A stretch of DNA of 64,000 nt, taken from Pedobacter sp. PLR (GTDB lineage: Bacteria > Bacteroidota > Bacteroidia > Sphingobacteriales > Sphingobacteriaceae). The first letter of the stretch is position 1. Each line of letters starts with the position of its first letter. The translations under genes and the position numbers were made by a program. Shown here piece by piece: positions 1 through 8,975 of this stretch. The stretch lies in assembly GCF_026239675.1 (NCBI RefSeq), contig NZ_JAPIVQ010000002.1, forward strand, positions 620,001 to 684,000. Direction: 5' to 3'. The notes beneath the pieces were generated by a model, which worked only from the letters and a program-made list of their open reading frames with translations, ran no database searches and was not told the origin of the DNA.

Positions 1-360
1 GATCACATCGGTGTGCAGGCACGCATTGAGTCTGCGAAGCTGATCAAGAAGAAAATACAGGAAATTGCACCCGCCCTACCAGTGGTGCTGACCGGAGATT
101 TAAACGTTACTCCGGAAACGGAAGCGATTGCGACGATCAATTCTTTCCTTACAGATACCAAAACTGCTTCCATTGAACCTCCTTATGGTCCGGTGGGAAC
201 TTTTAATAACTTTAAGTTTGACAGCCCTTTGCAGCATAAGATTGATTACATCTTTGTGAACAAAGGTTTTAAGGTGTTAAAGTTTGGTGTGTTATCAGAT
301 AGTAAAAATTTGAGGTATCCATCAGACCACTTACCAATTATTGCCCGTTTATCTTTCTAA
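1..360 (+). CDS. Endonuclease/exonuclease/phosphatase family protein, C-terminal part
   Basis: The reading frame is open from the first base of the window, so this is the 3' end of a longer gene and the true start lies upstream. The visible 119 residues begin DHIGVQAR, then show the family's core motif LTGDLNVTPET (the Asp-Asn pair of the active site) and end with the conserved SDHLPIIARL, which holds the catalytic Asp-His. These motifs mark the DNase I-like fold, a metal-dependent phosphodiesterase family. In Bacteroidota such proteins are often exported, but the N-terminus is not visible, so location and substrate cannot be judged. The stop lies 57 bases before pheT, which has its own promoter. 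Confidence 0.85.
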   Translation, partial: DHIGVQARIESAKLIKKKIQEIAPALPVVLTGDLNVTPETEAIATINSFLTDTKTASIEPPYGPVGTFNNFKFDSPLQHKIDYIFVNKGFKVLKFGVLSDSKNLRYPSDHLPIIARLSF

Positions 361-364
361 GAGG

Positions 365-395
365 TTTACACCGACGGCATTATTTTATATCTTTG
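365..395 (+). promoter_or_regulatory. Bacteroidota-type promoter of pheT
   Basis: The -7 element TATCTTTG (388-395) matches the Bacteroidota consensus TAnnTTTG exactly. A TTTA (365-368) sits 19 bases upstream as a near match to the -33 TTTG. Transcription would start around 402, leaving a leader of roughly 15-20 bases before pheT. The match is by eye, with no experimental support. Confidence 0.6.
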
Positions 396-417
396 CATTT
401 TATACTGAACATATAAC

Positions 418-2817
418 ATGAAGATATCATACAAGTGGCTGACACAATTCCTGACAACTGATAAAACTCCTGAAGAACTTTCCTTAATCCTGACTAATAT
501 CGGGCTGGAAGTAGAAAGTCTGGAAACCGTACAACCGATTGCAGGTGGTTTAGAAGGTTTGGTGATTGGACACGTCATCAGTTGTGTGCAACATCCTAAT
601 GCGGATCGTTTACGTGTAACTACAGTAGATGTAGGTACCGGAACAAATATCCAGGTGGTTTGTGGTGCGCCAAATGTTGCTGAAGGGCAGAAGGTGGTTG
701 TGGCTACCGTAGGAACTACCGTTTACCCAAATGACGGGGAGCCTTTCAAGATCAACAAATCAAAGATCAGAGGCGAAGTTTCAGAAGGTATGATCTGTGC
801 AGAAGATGAAATCGGATTGGGTGTTTCTCATGACGGGATTATGGTGCTTCCGGCAGATACAGTGCTGGGCATCACTGCTAAGAGCTATTTCAATCTGGAA
901 GACGATTATTTGTATGAAATCGGATTGACGCCTAACAGGGCTGATGCGGCTTCCCATTTAGGTGTGGCAAGAGATTTAGCGGCTTACTTACGTACTCCCT
1001 TAACGATGCCTGATGTTGCTGCTTTTAAAACAGCTAATGAAAGTCTGACGATTCCGGTGACCGTTGAAGATACAGAAGCCTGCCCAAGATACAGCAGTGT
1101 TTCTATTTCGGGTGTAACGGTAAAAACTTCTCCGGACTGGTTACAGGATAAATTGAAAATTATCGGCATTCGTCCGATCAATAATATCGTAGACATCACC
1201 AATTATGTATTGCATGAATTGGGACAACCTTTACACGCTTTCGATGCCGACCAGTTAACAGGCGGAAAAGTTATCGTGAAGAAATGTGCGGAAGGTACTC
1301 CTTTTGTAACGCTTGAGGGAATTGAACGCAAGCTTTCAGCAGAAGATCTGATGATCTGTAATGCAGAAGCGCCTATGTGTATTGCCGGTGTATTTGGGGG
1401 TAAAAACTCAGGTGTAAGCGAAACTACGACTAGCATCTTCCTTGAAAGTGCTTATTTCGATGCTAAATCGGTGCGTAAGACTTCAAAAAGACATAACCTA
1501 AAGACTGATGCTTCTTTCAGATTTGAGCGTGGTACTGATCCGGATATGACGGTTTTCGCTTTGAAGCGTGCAGCCTTATTAATTCAGAAGCTGGCTGGTG
1601 GAGAAATCTCTTCTGCTGTTTCTGATATTTATCCAACTCCGGTAGCGGCATTTGATGTAGAAGTAAACTACAACAATATCAATAAACTGATTGGTGTGGA
1701 GATCCCTCATGAAGAGATTAAAGCAATCATCACGGCATTGAGCATGGAAGTGGTTGCGGAAACTGCTGAAGGTCTTTCTTTAAAAGTACCCACTTACAAA
1801 GTAGATGTAACCCGCGAATGTGATGTTACGGAAGAGGTATTGAGAATTTACGGTTACAATAATATTGAGATTCCAAGTAAGGTGAATGCCTCTTTATCTT
1901 ACGGTACCAAGCCGGATAAAGAGCAAACACAACACGTGATTGCGGATATGTTAACTGCAAACGGTTATTTGGAGATCTGGTGTAACTCGCTGACTAAAGG
2001 TGCTTATTCTAAAGTACCGGAAGAAGCAGTTCAGATTCTGAATCCATTAAGTTCAGACCTGAACGTAATGCGTCAGGGCTTGTTAATGCCTGCTTTAGAA
2101 AGTGTAGCGTATAACCTGAACAGGAAAACAACCGATATTAAGTTTTATGAATTCGGTAAGACTTATCATTTGATCAATGAAAAATACGTAGAACGTCCGC
2201 GTTTACTGATTGTATTGTCTGGATCTAATCAATCGGAGCAATGGAATCATAAGCCATCACCGGTAACTTTCTATCACCTGAAAGCAGCTGTAGATGCCAT
2301 AATCGGACGTATGGGAATTACCAATTACCAGTCTGAAGAAGTTAATGATGAGAATTTCGCTTATGGGCTGAAGTATTTCAGAGGCGACAAAGCGATTGTT
2401 ACTTTTGGTGCGGTGACTGCGGCTGATCAAAAAACTGCGGATGTGGAGAAAGATGTATTTTACGCAGATTTCGACTGGGCATTGATGCTTGACATCATCA
2501 GAAAGAATAAAATTGTGAACAGGGAAGTGTCTAAATACCCAGCGGTAAGAAGAGATTTATCGATGTTGGTAGACTTAGATGTGACCTTTGATCAATTGAA
2601 AACTATTGCTTTTAAAACAGAGAAGAAGCTGATTAAGAGCGTACAGGTGTTCGACGTTTACGTTGGAGACCGTTTGCCGGAAGGAAAGAAATCTTATGCC
2701 TTGAACTTCACTTTGCAAGACGAGGAGCAGACCCTAACCGACAAGCAAATTGATGCGGTGATGCAAAAGATTATTTCTAACTTAGCGCAAACAGCAAAAG
2801 CGGAAATAAGAAAATAA
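418..2817 (+). CDS. pheT: Phenylalanine--tRNA ligase beta subunit
   Basis: Beta subunit of the alpha2-beta2 enzyme that charges tRNA-Phe in the cytoplasm. The 799 residues fit the usual length of about 800. In order: an N-terminal segment MKISYKWLTQFL, an EMAP-like tRNA-binding domain (about 40-150, HPNADRLRV and VVCGAPN), the B3/B4 editing domain (about 210-390), the B5 domain (about 400-480, ending near TEEVLRIYGYNNI), a catalytic-like domain, and a C-terminal anticodon-binding FDX-ACB domain (about 705-799, SKYPAVRRDLSMLVD). pheS is not in the window, so the two subunits are apparently unlinked here. The ATG follows a good -7 promoter element and has no Shine-Dalgarno, as usual in this phylum. 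Confidence 0.98.
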   Translation: MKISYKWLTQFLTTDKTPEELSLILTNIGLEVESLETVQPIAGGLEGLVIGHVISCVQHPNADRLRVTTVDVGTGTNIQVVCGAPNVAEGQKVVVATVGTTVYPNDGEPFKINKSKIRGEVSEGMICAEDEIGLGVSHDGIMVLPADTVLGITAKSYFNLEDDYLYEIGLTPNRADAASHLGVARDLAAYLRTPLTMPDVAAFKTANESLTIPVTVEDTEACPRYSSVSISGVTVKTSPDWLQDKLKIIGIRPINNIVDITNYVLHELGQPLHAFDADQLTGGKVIVKKCAEGTPFVTLEGIERKLSAEDLMICNAEAPMCIAGVFGGKNSGVSETTTSIFLESAYFDAKSVRKTSKRHNLKTDASFRFERGTDPDMTVFALKRAALLIQKLAGGEISSAVSDIYPTPVAAFDVEVNYNNINKLIGVEIPHEEIKAIITALSMEVVAETAEGLSLKVPTYKVDVTRECDVTEEVLRIYGYNNIEIPSKVNASLSYGTKPDKEQTQHVIADMLTANGYLEIWCNSLTKGAYSKVPEEAVQILNPLSSDLNVMRQGLLMPALESVAYNLNRKTTDIKFYEFGKTYHLINEKYVERPRLLIVLSGSNQSEQWNHKPSPVTFYHLKAAVDAIIGRMGITNYQSEEVNDENFAYGLKYFRGDKAIVTFGAVTAADQKTADVEKDVFYADFDWALMLDIIRKNKIVNREVSKYPAVRRDLSMLVDLDVTFDQLKTIAFKTEKKLIKSVQVFDVYVGDRLPEGKKSYALNFTLQDEEQTLTDKQIDAVMQKIISNLAQTAKAEIRK

Positions 2818-2865
2818 TTTATTGCTTTTATATATTTTTTAGATTAGTACAAAAACTTTAATAAC

Positions 2866-3156
2866 ATGTCTTCGGTTGCCGATCAATTAAACTCCGTATT
2901 GCAAAAAACAGCTCGTGTAATAGAGCTCTGTAATGCCTTACAGGAAGAAAACGATTTATTAAAGCAAGAAAATCAATCTGTAAAAGTAGCACTCGATAGC
3001 TCCAAAATTCAACGTGCAGACCTGGAAGAAAAGCTCCGGGTACTGAAGTTGGCGAAGAGTATTGAGGGTACAAGTGAAAAGACACTTGATATAAAGCAAA
3101 AAATTAACGATTTTGTGCGTGAAATAGATAAGTGCGTGGTCTTACTGAAGAAGTAA
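2866..3156 (+). CDS. Small coiled-coil protein upstream of zapA
   Basis: A 96-residue, charged, almost wholly helical protein. Residues 5-65 look like a continuous coiled coil rich in Leu, Glu, Gln and Lys. There is no signal peptide or membrane segment. It lies 48 bases after pheT and 32 bases before zapA on the same strand. The size, the coiled coil and the neighbour suggest a ZapB-like partner of ZapA at the division ring, but coiled coils resemble each other by chance and I see no diagnostic motif. The role is therefore an inference from context. ATG start at 2866; no competing start is better. Confidence 0.8.
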   Translation: MSSVADQLNSVLQKTARVIELCNALQEENDLLKQENQSVKVALDSSKIQRADLEEKLRVLKLAKSIEGTSEKTLDIKQKINDFVREIDKCVVLLKK

Positions 3157-3188
3157 GGAAAACAGAAAAAGTGAAACAAAGCTAAGAA

Positions 3189-3479
3189 ATGGGAGAAATC
3201 TCTATAAAAATAACTATTTCCGATCGTATCTATCCTTTAAAGGTAAATACGGAAGAGGAAGAAATTGTGAGGCGGGCAGCAAAGATTATCAATGAGCGCA
3301 TAAAAGACTATCAGGAAAATTATGCGGTTAGAGATAAACAGGATTTGCTTTCTATGGCAGTGCTGCATTATGCAACAGCAGTACTGAGGGTAGAAAACAA
3401 AGTTCAGGATCAGGATACTGTAGTCGCCGAAAAGGTAGAGGAACTGGATAGTTTATTAAATGATTTTTTCTCCAAATAG
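3189..3479 (+). CDS. zapA: Cell division protein ZapA
   Basis: ZapA binds FtsZ and promotes bundling of FtsZ filaments at the septum. The 96 residues match the family: an N-terminal beta-rich segment (ISIKITISDRIYPLKV), the conserved stretch EEEEIVRRAAKIINERI, and a C-terminal coiled coil. It is cotranscribed in all likelihood with the small coiled-coil gene 32 bases upstream. Downstream is a 309-base gap holding a candidate structured RNA. In proteobacteria the 6S RNA gene lies directly after zapA, which makes this neighbourhood notable. Confidence 0.93.
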   Translation: MGEISIKITISDRIYPLKVNTEEEEIVRRAAKIINERIKDYQENYAVRDKQDLLSMAVLHYATAVLRVENKVQDQDTVVAEKVEELDSLLNDFFSK

Positions 3480-3575
3480 GATCGTTCTTTATATGAGTTA
3501 AGATTAGCACAACGATATAGCCGCAGCTAGATTTTTGAGTTTCACAATTTTAAAAACTTAACACTTCAATATTTA

Positions 3576-3690
3576 TAGAATTAAGAGGGTGTATTTCATC
3601 TGCATTTATGTACCTGAAAATGACTTAAATTCTAATTATAACTCGTTGAGGTTTTTAATACGTGGGACTCTTAAAATTGGTTGCGGTTTT
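3576..3690 (+). ncRNA. Candidate 6S-like (SsrS) RNA between zapA and rny
   Basis: The 309-base gap 3480-3788 holds no convincing gene. Within it TTAAGAG (3581-3587) pairs with CTCTTAA (3668-3674). After an asymmetric internal loop the arms GTGTAT (3590-3595) and ATACG (3658-3662) can pair again, and ACCT (3612-3615) can pair with AGGT (3649-3652). This gives a rod of about 105 bases with internal bulges, followed by a T-run (3687-3694). The length and the position after zapA fit the 6S family, and the Bacteroidota form (6S-Flavo) is of similar size. A further stem, TTGCCG (3711-3716) with CGGCAA (3754-3759), would lie in the rny leader. The boundaries are approximate and no covariance search was possible. 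Confidence 0.4.
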
Positions 3691-3788
3691 TTTTACAGGC
3701 AAAATTTACGTTGCCGTAACGGGAAAGGAACACCAATAGCTGTTCAGCCCTCGCGGCAAGGGAAATATATAAATACAGATGAATTAAA

Positions 3789-5351
3789 ATGGAAATAACA
3801 GGAATAATTGGATATGTACTGGCCGGCTTAGTTGTTGGTGTAATAGTGGGTAGATACCTGCTGCGTACCTTGCTTAAAAACCAGGAGATAGCAGCACAGA
3901 CCAAAGTAAAAAAGATTCTTAAGGATGCAGAACTTAAAGCTGAAATTCTAAGGAAAGACAAAGCTCTGGAAACAAAAGAGAATTTTTTAAAGTTGAAAAC
4001 TGAGCATGATCAGGAAATAAACACAAAAAACAACCAGATTAATCAGCGTGAAAACGCGATGAAACAGAAAGAACAATCTGTAAATCAGCGTTTGGAAAAC
4101 ATGAACCGTAAGGAACAGGAGCTGGATAACCATAAAAAGAACCTGGAAAAGCAAACAGAAGTTGCGCTTAAAAAACAGGAAGAAGTAGACGTGTTGAAAA
4201 ATCAGCATGTGAAACAGTTGGAAACCATTGCTGGTCTTAGCGCTGAAGAAGCGAAAAACCAATTGGTAGAAAACATGAAGCAGGAAGCCCGTACACAGGC
4301 GATGATTCAGGTGAAGGATATTGTTGATGAAGCCAAACTAACTGCAACGAAAGAAGCGAAAAAGGTGGTGATTCAAACGATTCAGCGTACCGCAGTAGAA
4401 GCAGCGATTGAAAACACAGTTTCTATCTTCCATATTGAAAGTGATGAGATTAAAGGTCGTGTAATTGGTAGAGAAGGACGTAATATCCGTGCTTTAGAAG
4501 CGGCTACAGGAATTGAAATCATCGTTGATGATACACCGGAAGCAATCATCTTATCTGGTTTTGACCCGGTAAGAAGAGAGATTGCCCGTTTGGCACTACA
4601 CCGTTTGGTAACGGATGGCAGGATTCACCCTGCACGTATCGAAGAGGTCGTAGCAAAAACTAAGAAACAAATTGAAGATGAGATCGTGGAGATCGGTGAA
4701 CGTACCGTGATCGACTTACAGATTCATGGTTTACACCCGGAGCTGATCAGAATGGTGGGACGTATGCGTTACCGTTCTTCTTATGGACAGAATTTATTAC
4801 ATCACTCCCGTGAAGTAGCTAATTTCTGTGCAACGATGGCTGCTGAATTAGGCTTAAACGCTAAAATGGCGAAACGTGCCGGATTATTACACGATATAGG
4901 TAAAGTACCTGATGATAACCCTGAATTGCCTCACGCAATCTTAGGTATGCAACTGGCAGAAAAATATAAGGAACATCCTGAAATTTGTAATGCCATTGGT
5001 GCTCACCATGACGAGATCGAGATGACTTCTATGATTTCACCAATCGTTCAGGCCTGTGATGCCATCTCTGGTGCGCGTCCTGGTGCCCGTCGTGAGGTAG
5101 TAGAAAGCTATATCAAGCGTCTGAAAGAACTGGAAGAACTAGCCCTTTCTTACCCTGGTGTAGAGAAAACTTTTGCCATCCAGGCAGGTAGAGAACTTAG
5201 GGTAGTTGTAGAAAGTGAAAGAGTAACGGATCAGCAGGCAGAATTGTTAGCAGCCGATATCTCTAACCGCATTCAAACAGAAATGACGTACCCGGGTCAG
5301 ATTAAAGTCACAGTAATCAGGGAAACCAGATCTGTTTCTTTTGCGAAATAA
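3789..5351 (+). CDS. rny: Ribonuclease Y
   Basis: Membrane-anchored endoribonuclease that starts mRNA decay. The 520 residues show the standard order: an N-terminal membrane helix (about 5-25), a long charged coiled coil (about 30-190), a KH domain with [15 protein letters not shown] (about 215-280) that binds single-stranded RNA, and an HD domain whose metal ligands include the HD of LLHDIGK (about 368-369). It ends with the conserved [11 protein letters not shown] region. The ATG at 3789 places the membrane helix right at the N-terminus, as in other RNase Y proteins. A terminator follows at 5397. Confidence 0.97.
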   Translation: MEITGIIGYVLAGLVVGVIVGRYLLRTLLKNQEIAAQTKVKKILKDAELKAEILRKDKALETKENFLKLKTEHDQEINTKNNQINQRENAMKQKEQSVNQRLENMNRKEQELDNHKKNLEKQTEVALKKQEEVDVLKNQHVKQLETIAGLSAEEAKNQLVENMKQEARTQAMIQVKDIVDEAKLTATKEAKKVVIQTIQRTAVEAAIENTVSIFHIESDEIKGRVIGREGRNIRALEAATGIEIIVDDTPEAIILSGFDPVRREIARLALHRLVTDGRIHPARIEEVVAKTKKQIEDEIVEIGERTVIDLQIHGLHPELIRMVGRMRYRSSYGQNLLHHSREVANFCATMAAELGLNAKMAKRAGLLHDIGKVPDDNPELPHAILGMQLAEKYKEHPEICNAIGAHHDEIEMTSMISPIVQACDAISGARPGARREVVESYIKRLKELEELALSYPGVEKTFAIQAGRELRVVVESERVTDQQAELLAADISNRIQTEMTYPGQIKVTVIRETRSVSFAK

Positions 5352-5396
5352 TTGACAATCAGCGCTTAAGTAATTAAGCACACGAATATTTAAAGC

Positions 5397-5428
5397 GAAA
5401 GCGGTGGAATTATCCATCGCTTTCTTTA
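5397..5428 (+). terminator. Intrinsic terminator after rny
   Basis: A 12-base stem GAAAGCGGTGGA / TCCATCGCTTTC with one G-U pair (5397-5408 and 5413-5424) and a four-base loop, followed by the T-rich stretch TTTATTTTT. It separates rny from the Mpo1-family gene. Confidence 0.8.
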
Positions 5429-5464
5429 TTTTTAAAAAAATCCAATATCGGATAGCCACAAAAG

Positions 5465-5983
5465 ATGAAGAATCACATGAAGACGAAAGCAGTAGAGAAA
5501 AGCAAAGTGGATGTTCTTTTTGATAAATACGCAGAAAGCCATCAAAATCATACCAATGAATTGATCCATTGGATATGTGTACCATTAATTGTTTTTAGCT
5601 TGTTGGGTTTAGTATGGGCGATTCCTTTTCCACACCTTGCCTTCCTCGGGAAGTACAATGGTTTTGTGAACTGGGCATCCTTCCTGATCGCTTTCTCGGT
5701 GTATTATTACTATAAGCTTTCCCCAATCATGTCTTACCTGATGCTGTTATTCATCTGCCTGATGTCGTTCTTTATCGTGATGCTGGAGAAGTGGGAACTA
5801 GCAGGCGGACCGGCAGTATGGCTGGTTTGTGCAGTGATCTTTGTAGCTGCCTGGATCGGCCAGTTTATCGGCCATAAGATCGAAGGAAAGAAACCTTCAT
5901 TTTTAGAAGATGTTAAGTTTTTGTTAATTGGCCCAATTTGGTTATTGCACTTTATATGCAAAAAAATAGGGTTAAAATATTGA
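5465..5983 (+). CDS. Mpo1-family (DUF962) membrane protein
   Basis: A protein of 172 residues, or 168 if the ATG at 5477 is used. It has the family signature FDKYAESHQNHTNELIHWICVPLIV (residues about 19-43), in which the spaced His residues resemble the iron ligands of yeast Mpo1, a dioxygenase acting on 2-hydroxy fatty acids. Four hydrophobic segments follow (about 38-56, 66-82, 86-105 and 113-132). The family also goes by YGL010w-like. The enzymatic role in bacteria is inferred from the yeast member. It stands alone between a terminator and the TonB-dependent receptor gene. Confidence 0.88.
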   Translation: MKNHMKTKAVEKSKVDVLFDKYAESHQNHTNELIHWICVPLIVFSLLGLVWAIPFPHLAFLGKYNGFVNWASFLIAFSVYYYYKLSPIMSYLMLLFICLMSFFIVMLEKWELAGGPAVWLVCAVIFVAAWIGQFIGHKIEGKKPSFLEDVKFLLIGPIWLLHFICKKIGLKY

Positions 5984-6065
5984 GCCAAACCCCATTTAAC
6001 ATGAAATTAACACTGTGATAAAGAAATGGTAATTTCCAGCTAATATAGACCTAACATTGTGGTAA

Positions 6066-6073
6066 TAGCTTTG
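6066..6073 (+). promoter_or_regulatory. -7 element upstream of the TonB-dependent receptor
   Basis: TAGCTTTG matches TAnnTTTG and lies 24 bases before the TTG start codon at 6097. I see no clear -33 TTTG at the right distance, so the promoter may depend on an activator or be weak. Confidence 0.4.
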
Positions 6074-6096
6074 CCTGAAATAAATAACAGGGAAAA

Positions 6097-8877
6097 TTGA
6101 AATCACAACTAAATCTTAAAAAGGCATTAATTACCGTTTTATTCGTAATTATTGGCAGCACAGTGTTTGCTCAAAACGGCAAAATTTCTGGTAAAGTATC
6201 TGATAAAAAGACAGGGGAAACACTAATCGGTGTAACTGTTAAAATAGCGGGTACCACTAAAGGTACCTCCACTGATGTGGAAGGTCGTTATGTGATTGCC
6301 GCAATGGCAGCAGGGAAGTATACGATCGAAGCTTCTTATATTGGTTATGCCACTAAGCTGATCACCGATGTTCAGGTGAAAGCGGGTGCTGCTACTCCGA
6401 TTGACATCGTGATGGAAGAGTCGAATTCACAAAAACTGAATGAGGTGGTGATCACCGCCACAGCAAGTAAGGAATCGGTGAATACGCTTTTTGCCAATCA
6501 GAAAGCCAGCATCAGTATTTCAAGTGGTATCTCCGCAGAGCTGATCAGGAAGAGCCCGGATAAAAATACTTCGGAAGTTCTGAAACGTGTGAGTGGTGCC
6601 AGTATACAGGACAACAAGTTTGTGATTGTTCGTGGATTATCTGATCGCTACAACTCAGCCATGCTGAACAACTCAATGCTTCCAAATACAGAAGTAGATA
6701 AAAGAGCATTTTCTTTTGACATTCTTCCTTCCAACCTGATTGATGCCATTGTAATTAACAAAACTGCTTCGGCAGATATTCCTGCCGATTTTTCGGGTGG
6801 TGTGGTACAGATCACGACTAAAGACTTTCCTGATAATCCTTTTCTAAATTTATCTTTAGGTACGTCTATCAATATGCAATCGGCCTTTAAAGACTTTTAT
6901 GTAGCACCAAGAGGTGGTCTGGAAGCTTTAGGGATTTATGATAAAGGAAGAGATATTCCAAAAGGTTTTCCATCTACAGATGTGTATAGAGCCTTGTCTC
7001 CAAATTCAGCAGAAAGGTTTGATTTTTCCAGACAATTCAAAAACAACTGGGGATATAACAAAGTAACCGCTAAACTGGGGCCGATCTTTCAATTGAATTA
7101 TGGTACAAGTAAAGTGTTTAAAGACGATTCTAAATTCGGAACCGTATTGTCATTAACTTACCGATATGATGAGAAACTGAAAACTTCAGATCAGAAGGCT
7201 TATAGCGGACAGGCATTGGGTGATCAGTTTCATGACAACCAGTATAATTTCAACACCAGTATCGGTGCTTTAGCCAACTTCGCTTACTCCTGGGGTACCA
7301 ATAAAATCACCTTTAAAAACATCTACAACAGGGTGCTTGAAAACCAGTTTACCCTACGTGAAGGTAAAGACGATTCAGGTGGTGAATTTATCAGAACCGG
7401 TGATTATTTATTGCAACGTTCTTTATTGAGCAACCAGTTATCCGGTGAGCATTTATTAACCGAAGACAGTAAAATCAAAATGGACTGGAACCTGAACTAT
7501 GCGAATACGGATAGAAAAGAGCCGGGTTATAAGCGTATGGAATATTCCAAAGATGGGATAGCTGCGATTCAACCGGCTTCAGCTGATGCCAAACTTGCTG
7601 GTAATTTCAACTCTAAGCTGAATGAGGATGCTTATGGTGGCGCCTTAAACTTTACCATTCCGGTTTCCTGGTTCCAGGATAAGAATAAAATTAAGTTCGG
7701 ATATTTTGGTCAGTACAGAAAGCGTGATTTCAATGCAAGGATTTTAGGTTTCATCAGAAACGGTGATTTTGATAATTCTTTATTGACTTTACCTCAGGAT
7801 CAGATCTTTGCTTCGGAAAATATCCGTCCGAATGGATTTGTATTGGATGAGATTACCAACGGTAGCGACCATTATGATGCGAGTGCCTTCCTTAATGCTG
7901 GTTACGCCATGTTTGATGGTTACCTGACCGATAGAATAAGATTTAGTGTTGGTGCGAGATTAGAGTCTTACCAGTTAAAATTAAATAGCGTAGACAATGG
8001 TAAACCCGTGAACATTGATTCAACCGCAACAAACCTATTGCCATCTGCCAACCTGATCTATAACTTAACAAATAAAGCGGATATCCGTGTTTCTGCCTCC
8101 CAAACGGTTGGACGTGCAGAATTCAGAGAGCTTGCACCTTTCCCTTTTTATGACTTCAATAAAAACATGAACATCAGGGGTAATGCAGCGTTGAAACAAT
8201 CAAAAACAACCAACCTGGATTTAGGTTATGCTTTTTACCCTTCTTCAGGAGAAACGTTCTCGGTGTCTACTTTCTATAAGTACTTCGATTCGCCAATAGA
8301 GCAGACTTTACAACTTGGAGGAGGAAGGTCATTGAGCTATGCGAACTCTGAATCAGCAACAGTATATGGAATTGAACTGGAATTCAGAAAATCACTGAAA
8401 TTCCTGGGTGAGCAATTCAACAACTTTACCTTCAATACCAATGCTTCTTATATCAAGTCGGAAGTGGTTGTTTCAAAATTGGTGAACGCAAATGGCGTAA
8501 GACCAATGCAAGGACAGTCTCCATACCTGGTTAATGCAGGCCTTACTTATAGCAGTACTTCTGCAAATACTTTGGGCGTGACTTTATTGTTCAACAGGGT
8601 AGGTCCACGTATCTGGGCAATCGGTAACGTAGAAGATCCTGATATTTATGAATATTCAAGAAACATCCTGGATCTTCAGGTTTCCAAAAAGTTTGCGAAG
8701 TCCAGAGCAGAAGTAAAACTGAACTATAGTGATATTTTGAATAACACAGGTTATTACTACCAGAAAGTAAAAGGTTCTGACCCAAATGCGTCTTTCGACA
8801 AGAGAACAGATAATATTAACATTGCAGACCGTTTTGGATCTTCGATCTCTATCGGCTTCTCTTATAAAATCAAATAG
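6097..8877 (+). CDS. TonB-dependent outer membrane receptor with CarboxypepD_reg-like domain
   Basis: Outer membrane gated channel driven by TonB; the substrate is unknown. Of 926 residues, the first 25 are a signal peptide ending TVFAQ. Residues about 28-110 form the carboxypeptidase-D regulatory-like domain (GKISGKVSDKKTGETLIGVTV). A plug domain follows (about 125-245, VLKRVSGASIQDNKFVIVRG), then a beta-barrel ending in the aromatic-type C-terminus SISIGFSYKIK. The start is TTG; the signal peptide begins directly there and no ATG fits better. It is not a SusC: no SusD-like gene follows. Its partner is the lipoprotein gene 98 bases downstream, across a hairpin. Confidence 0.94.
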   Translation: MKSQLNLKKALITVLFVIIGSTVFAQNGKISGKVSDKKTGETLIGVTVKIAGTTKGTSTDVEGRYVIAAMAAGKYTIEASYIGYATKLITDVQVKAGAATPIDIVMEESNSQKLNEVVITATASKESVNTLFANQKASISISSGISAELIRKSPDKNTSEVLKRVSGASIQDNKFVIVRGLSDRYNSAMLNNSMLPNTEVDKRAFSFDILPSNLIDAIVINKTASADIPADFSGGVVQITTKDFPDNPFLNLSLGTSINMQSAFKDFYVAPRGGLEALGIYDKGRDIPKGFPSTDVYRALSPNSAERFDFSRQFKNNWGYNKVTAKLGPIFQLNYGTSKVFKDDSKFGTVLSLTYRYDEKLKTSDQKAYSGQALGDQFHDNQYNFNTSIGALANFAYSWGTNKITFKNIYNRVLENQFTLREGKDDSGGEFIRTGDYLLQRSLLSNQLSGEHLLTEDSKIKMDWNLNYANTDRKEPGYKRMEYSKDGIAAIQPASADAKLAGNFNSKLNEDAYGGALNFTIPVSWFQDKNKIKFGYFGQYRKRDFNARILGFIRNGDFDNSLLTLPQDQIFASENIRPNGFVLDEITNGSDHYDASAFLNAGYAMFDGYLTDRIRFSVGARLESYQLKLNSVDNGKPVNIDSTATNLLPSANLIYNLTNKADIRVSASQTVGRAEFRELAPFPFYDFNKNMNIRGNAALKQSKTTNLDLGYAFYPSSGETFSVSTFYKYFDSPIEQTLQLGGGRSLSYANSESATVYGIELEFRKSLKFLGEQFNNFTFNTNASYIKSEVVVSKLVNANGVRPMQGQSPYLVNAGLTYSSTSANTLGVTLLFNRVGPRIWAIGNVEDPDIYEYSRNILDLQVSKKFAKSRAEVKLNYSDILNNTGYYYQKVKGSDPNASFDKRTDNINIADRFGSSISIGFSYKIK

Positions 8878-8901
8878 TCTTAACGATAACTTAACACCTA
8901 T

Positions 8902-8948
8902 AGCGGCTATTCTTAATCCATAATTAATATTGGATTAATGTAGCCGCT
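8902..8948 (+). promoter_or_regulatory. Intercistronic hairpin between receptor and lipoprotein genes
   Basis: AGCGGCTA (8902-8909) pairs perfectly with TAGCCGCT (8941-8948). After a small internal loop TTAATCCA (8913-8920) pairs with TGGATTAA (8931-8938). There is no T-run after it, so it looks like an RNA-stabilising or partial-attenuation element rather than a full terminator. Confidence 0.6.
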
Positions 8949-8975
8949 GTAGATTTGACTAAACAATAAACAGAC

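Noticed and set aside
3589..3798. A 69-residue plus-strand open frame between zapA and rny
   Set aside because: It overlaps the rny start, has no protein-like features and lies on the candidate structured RNA.
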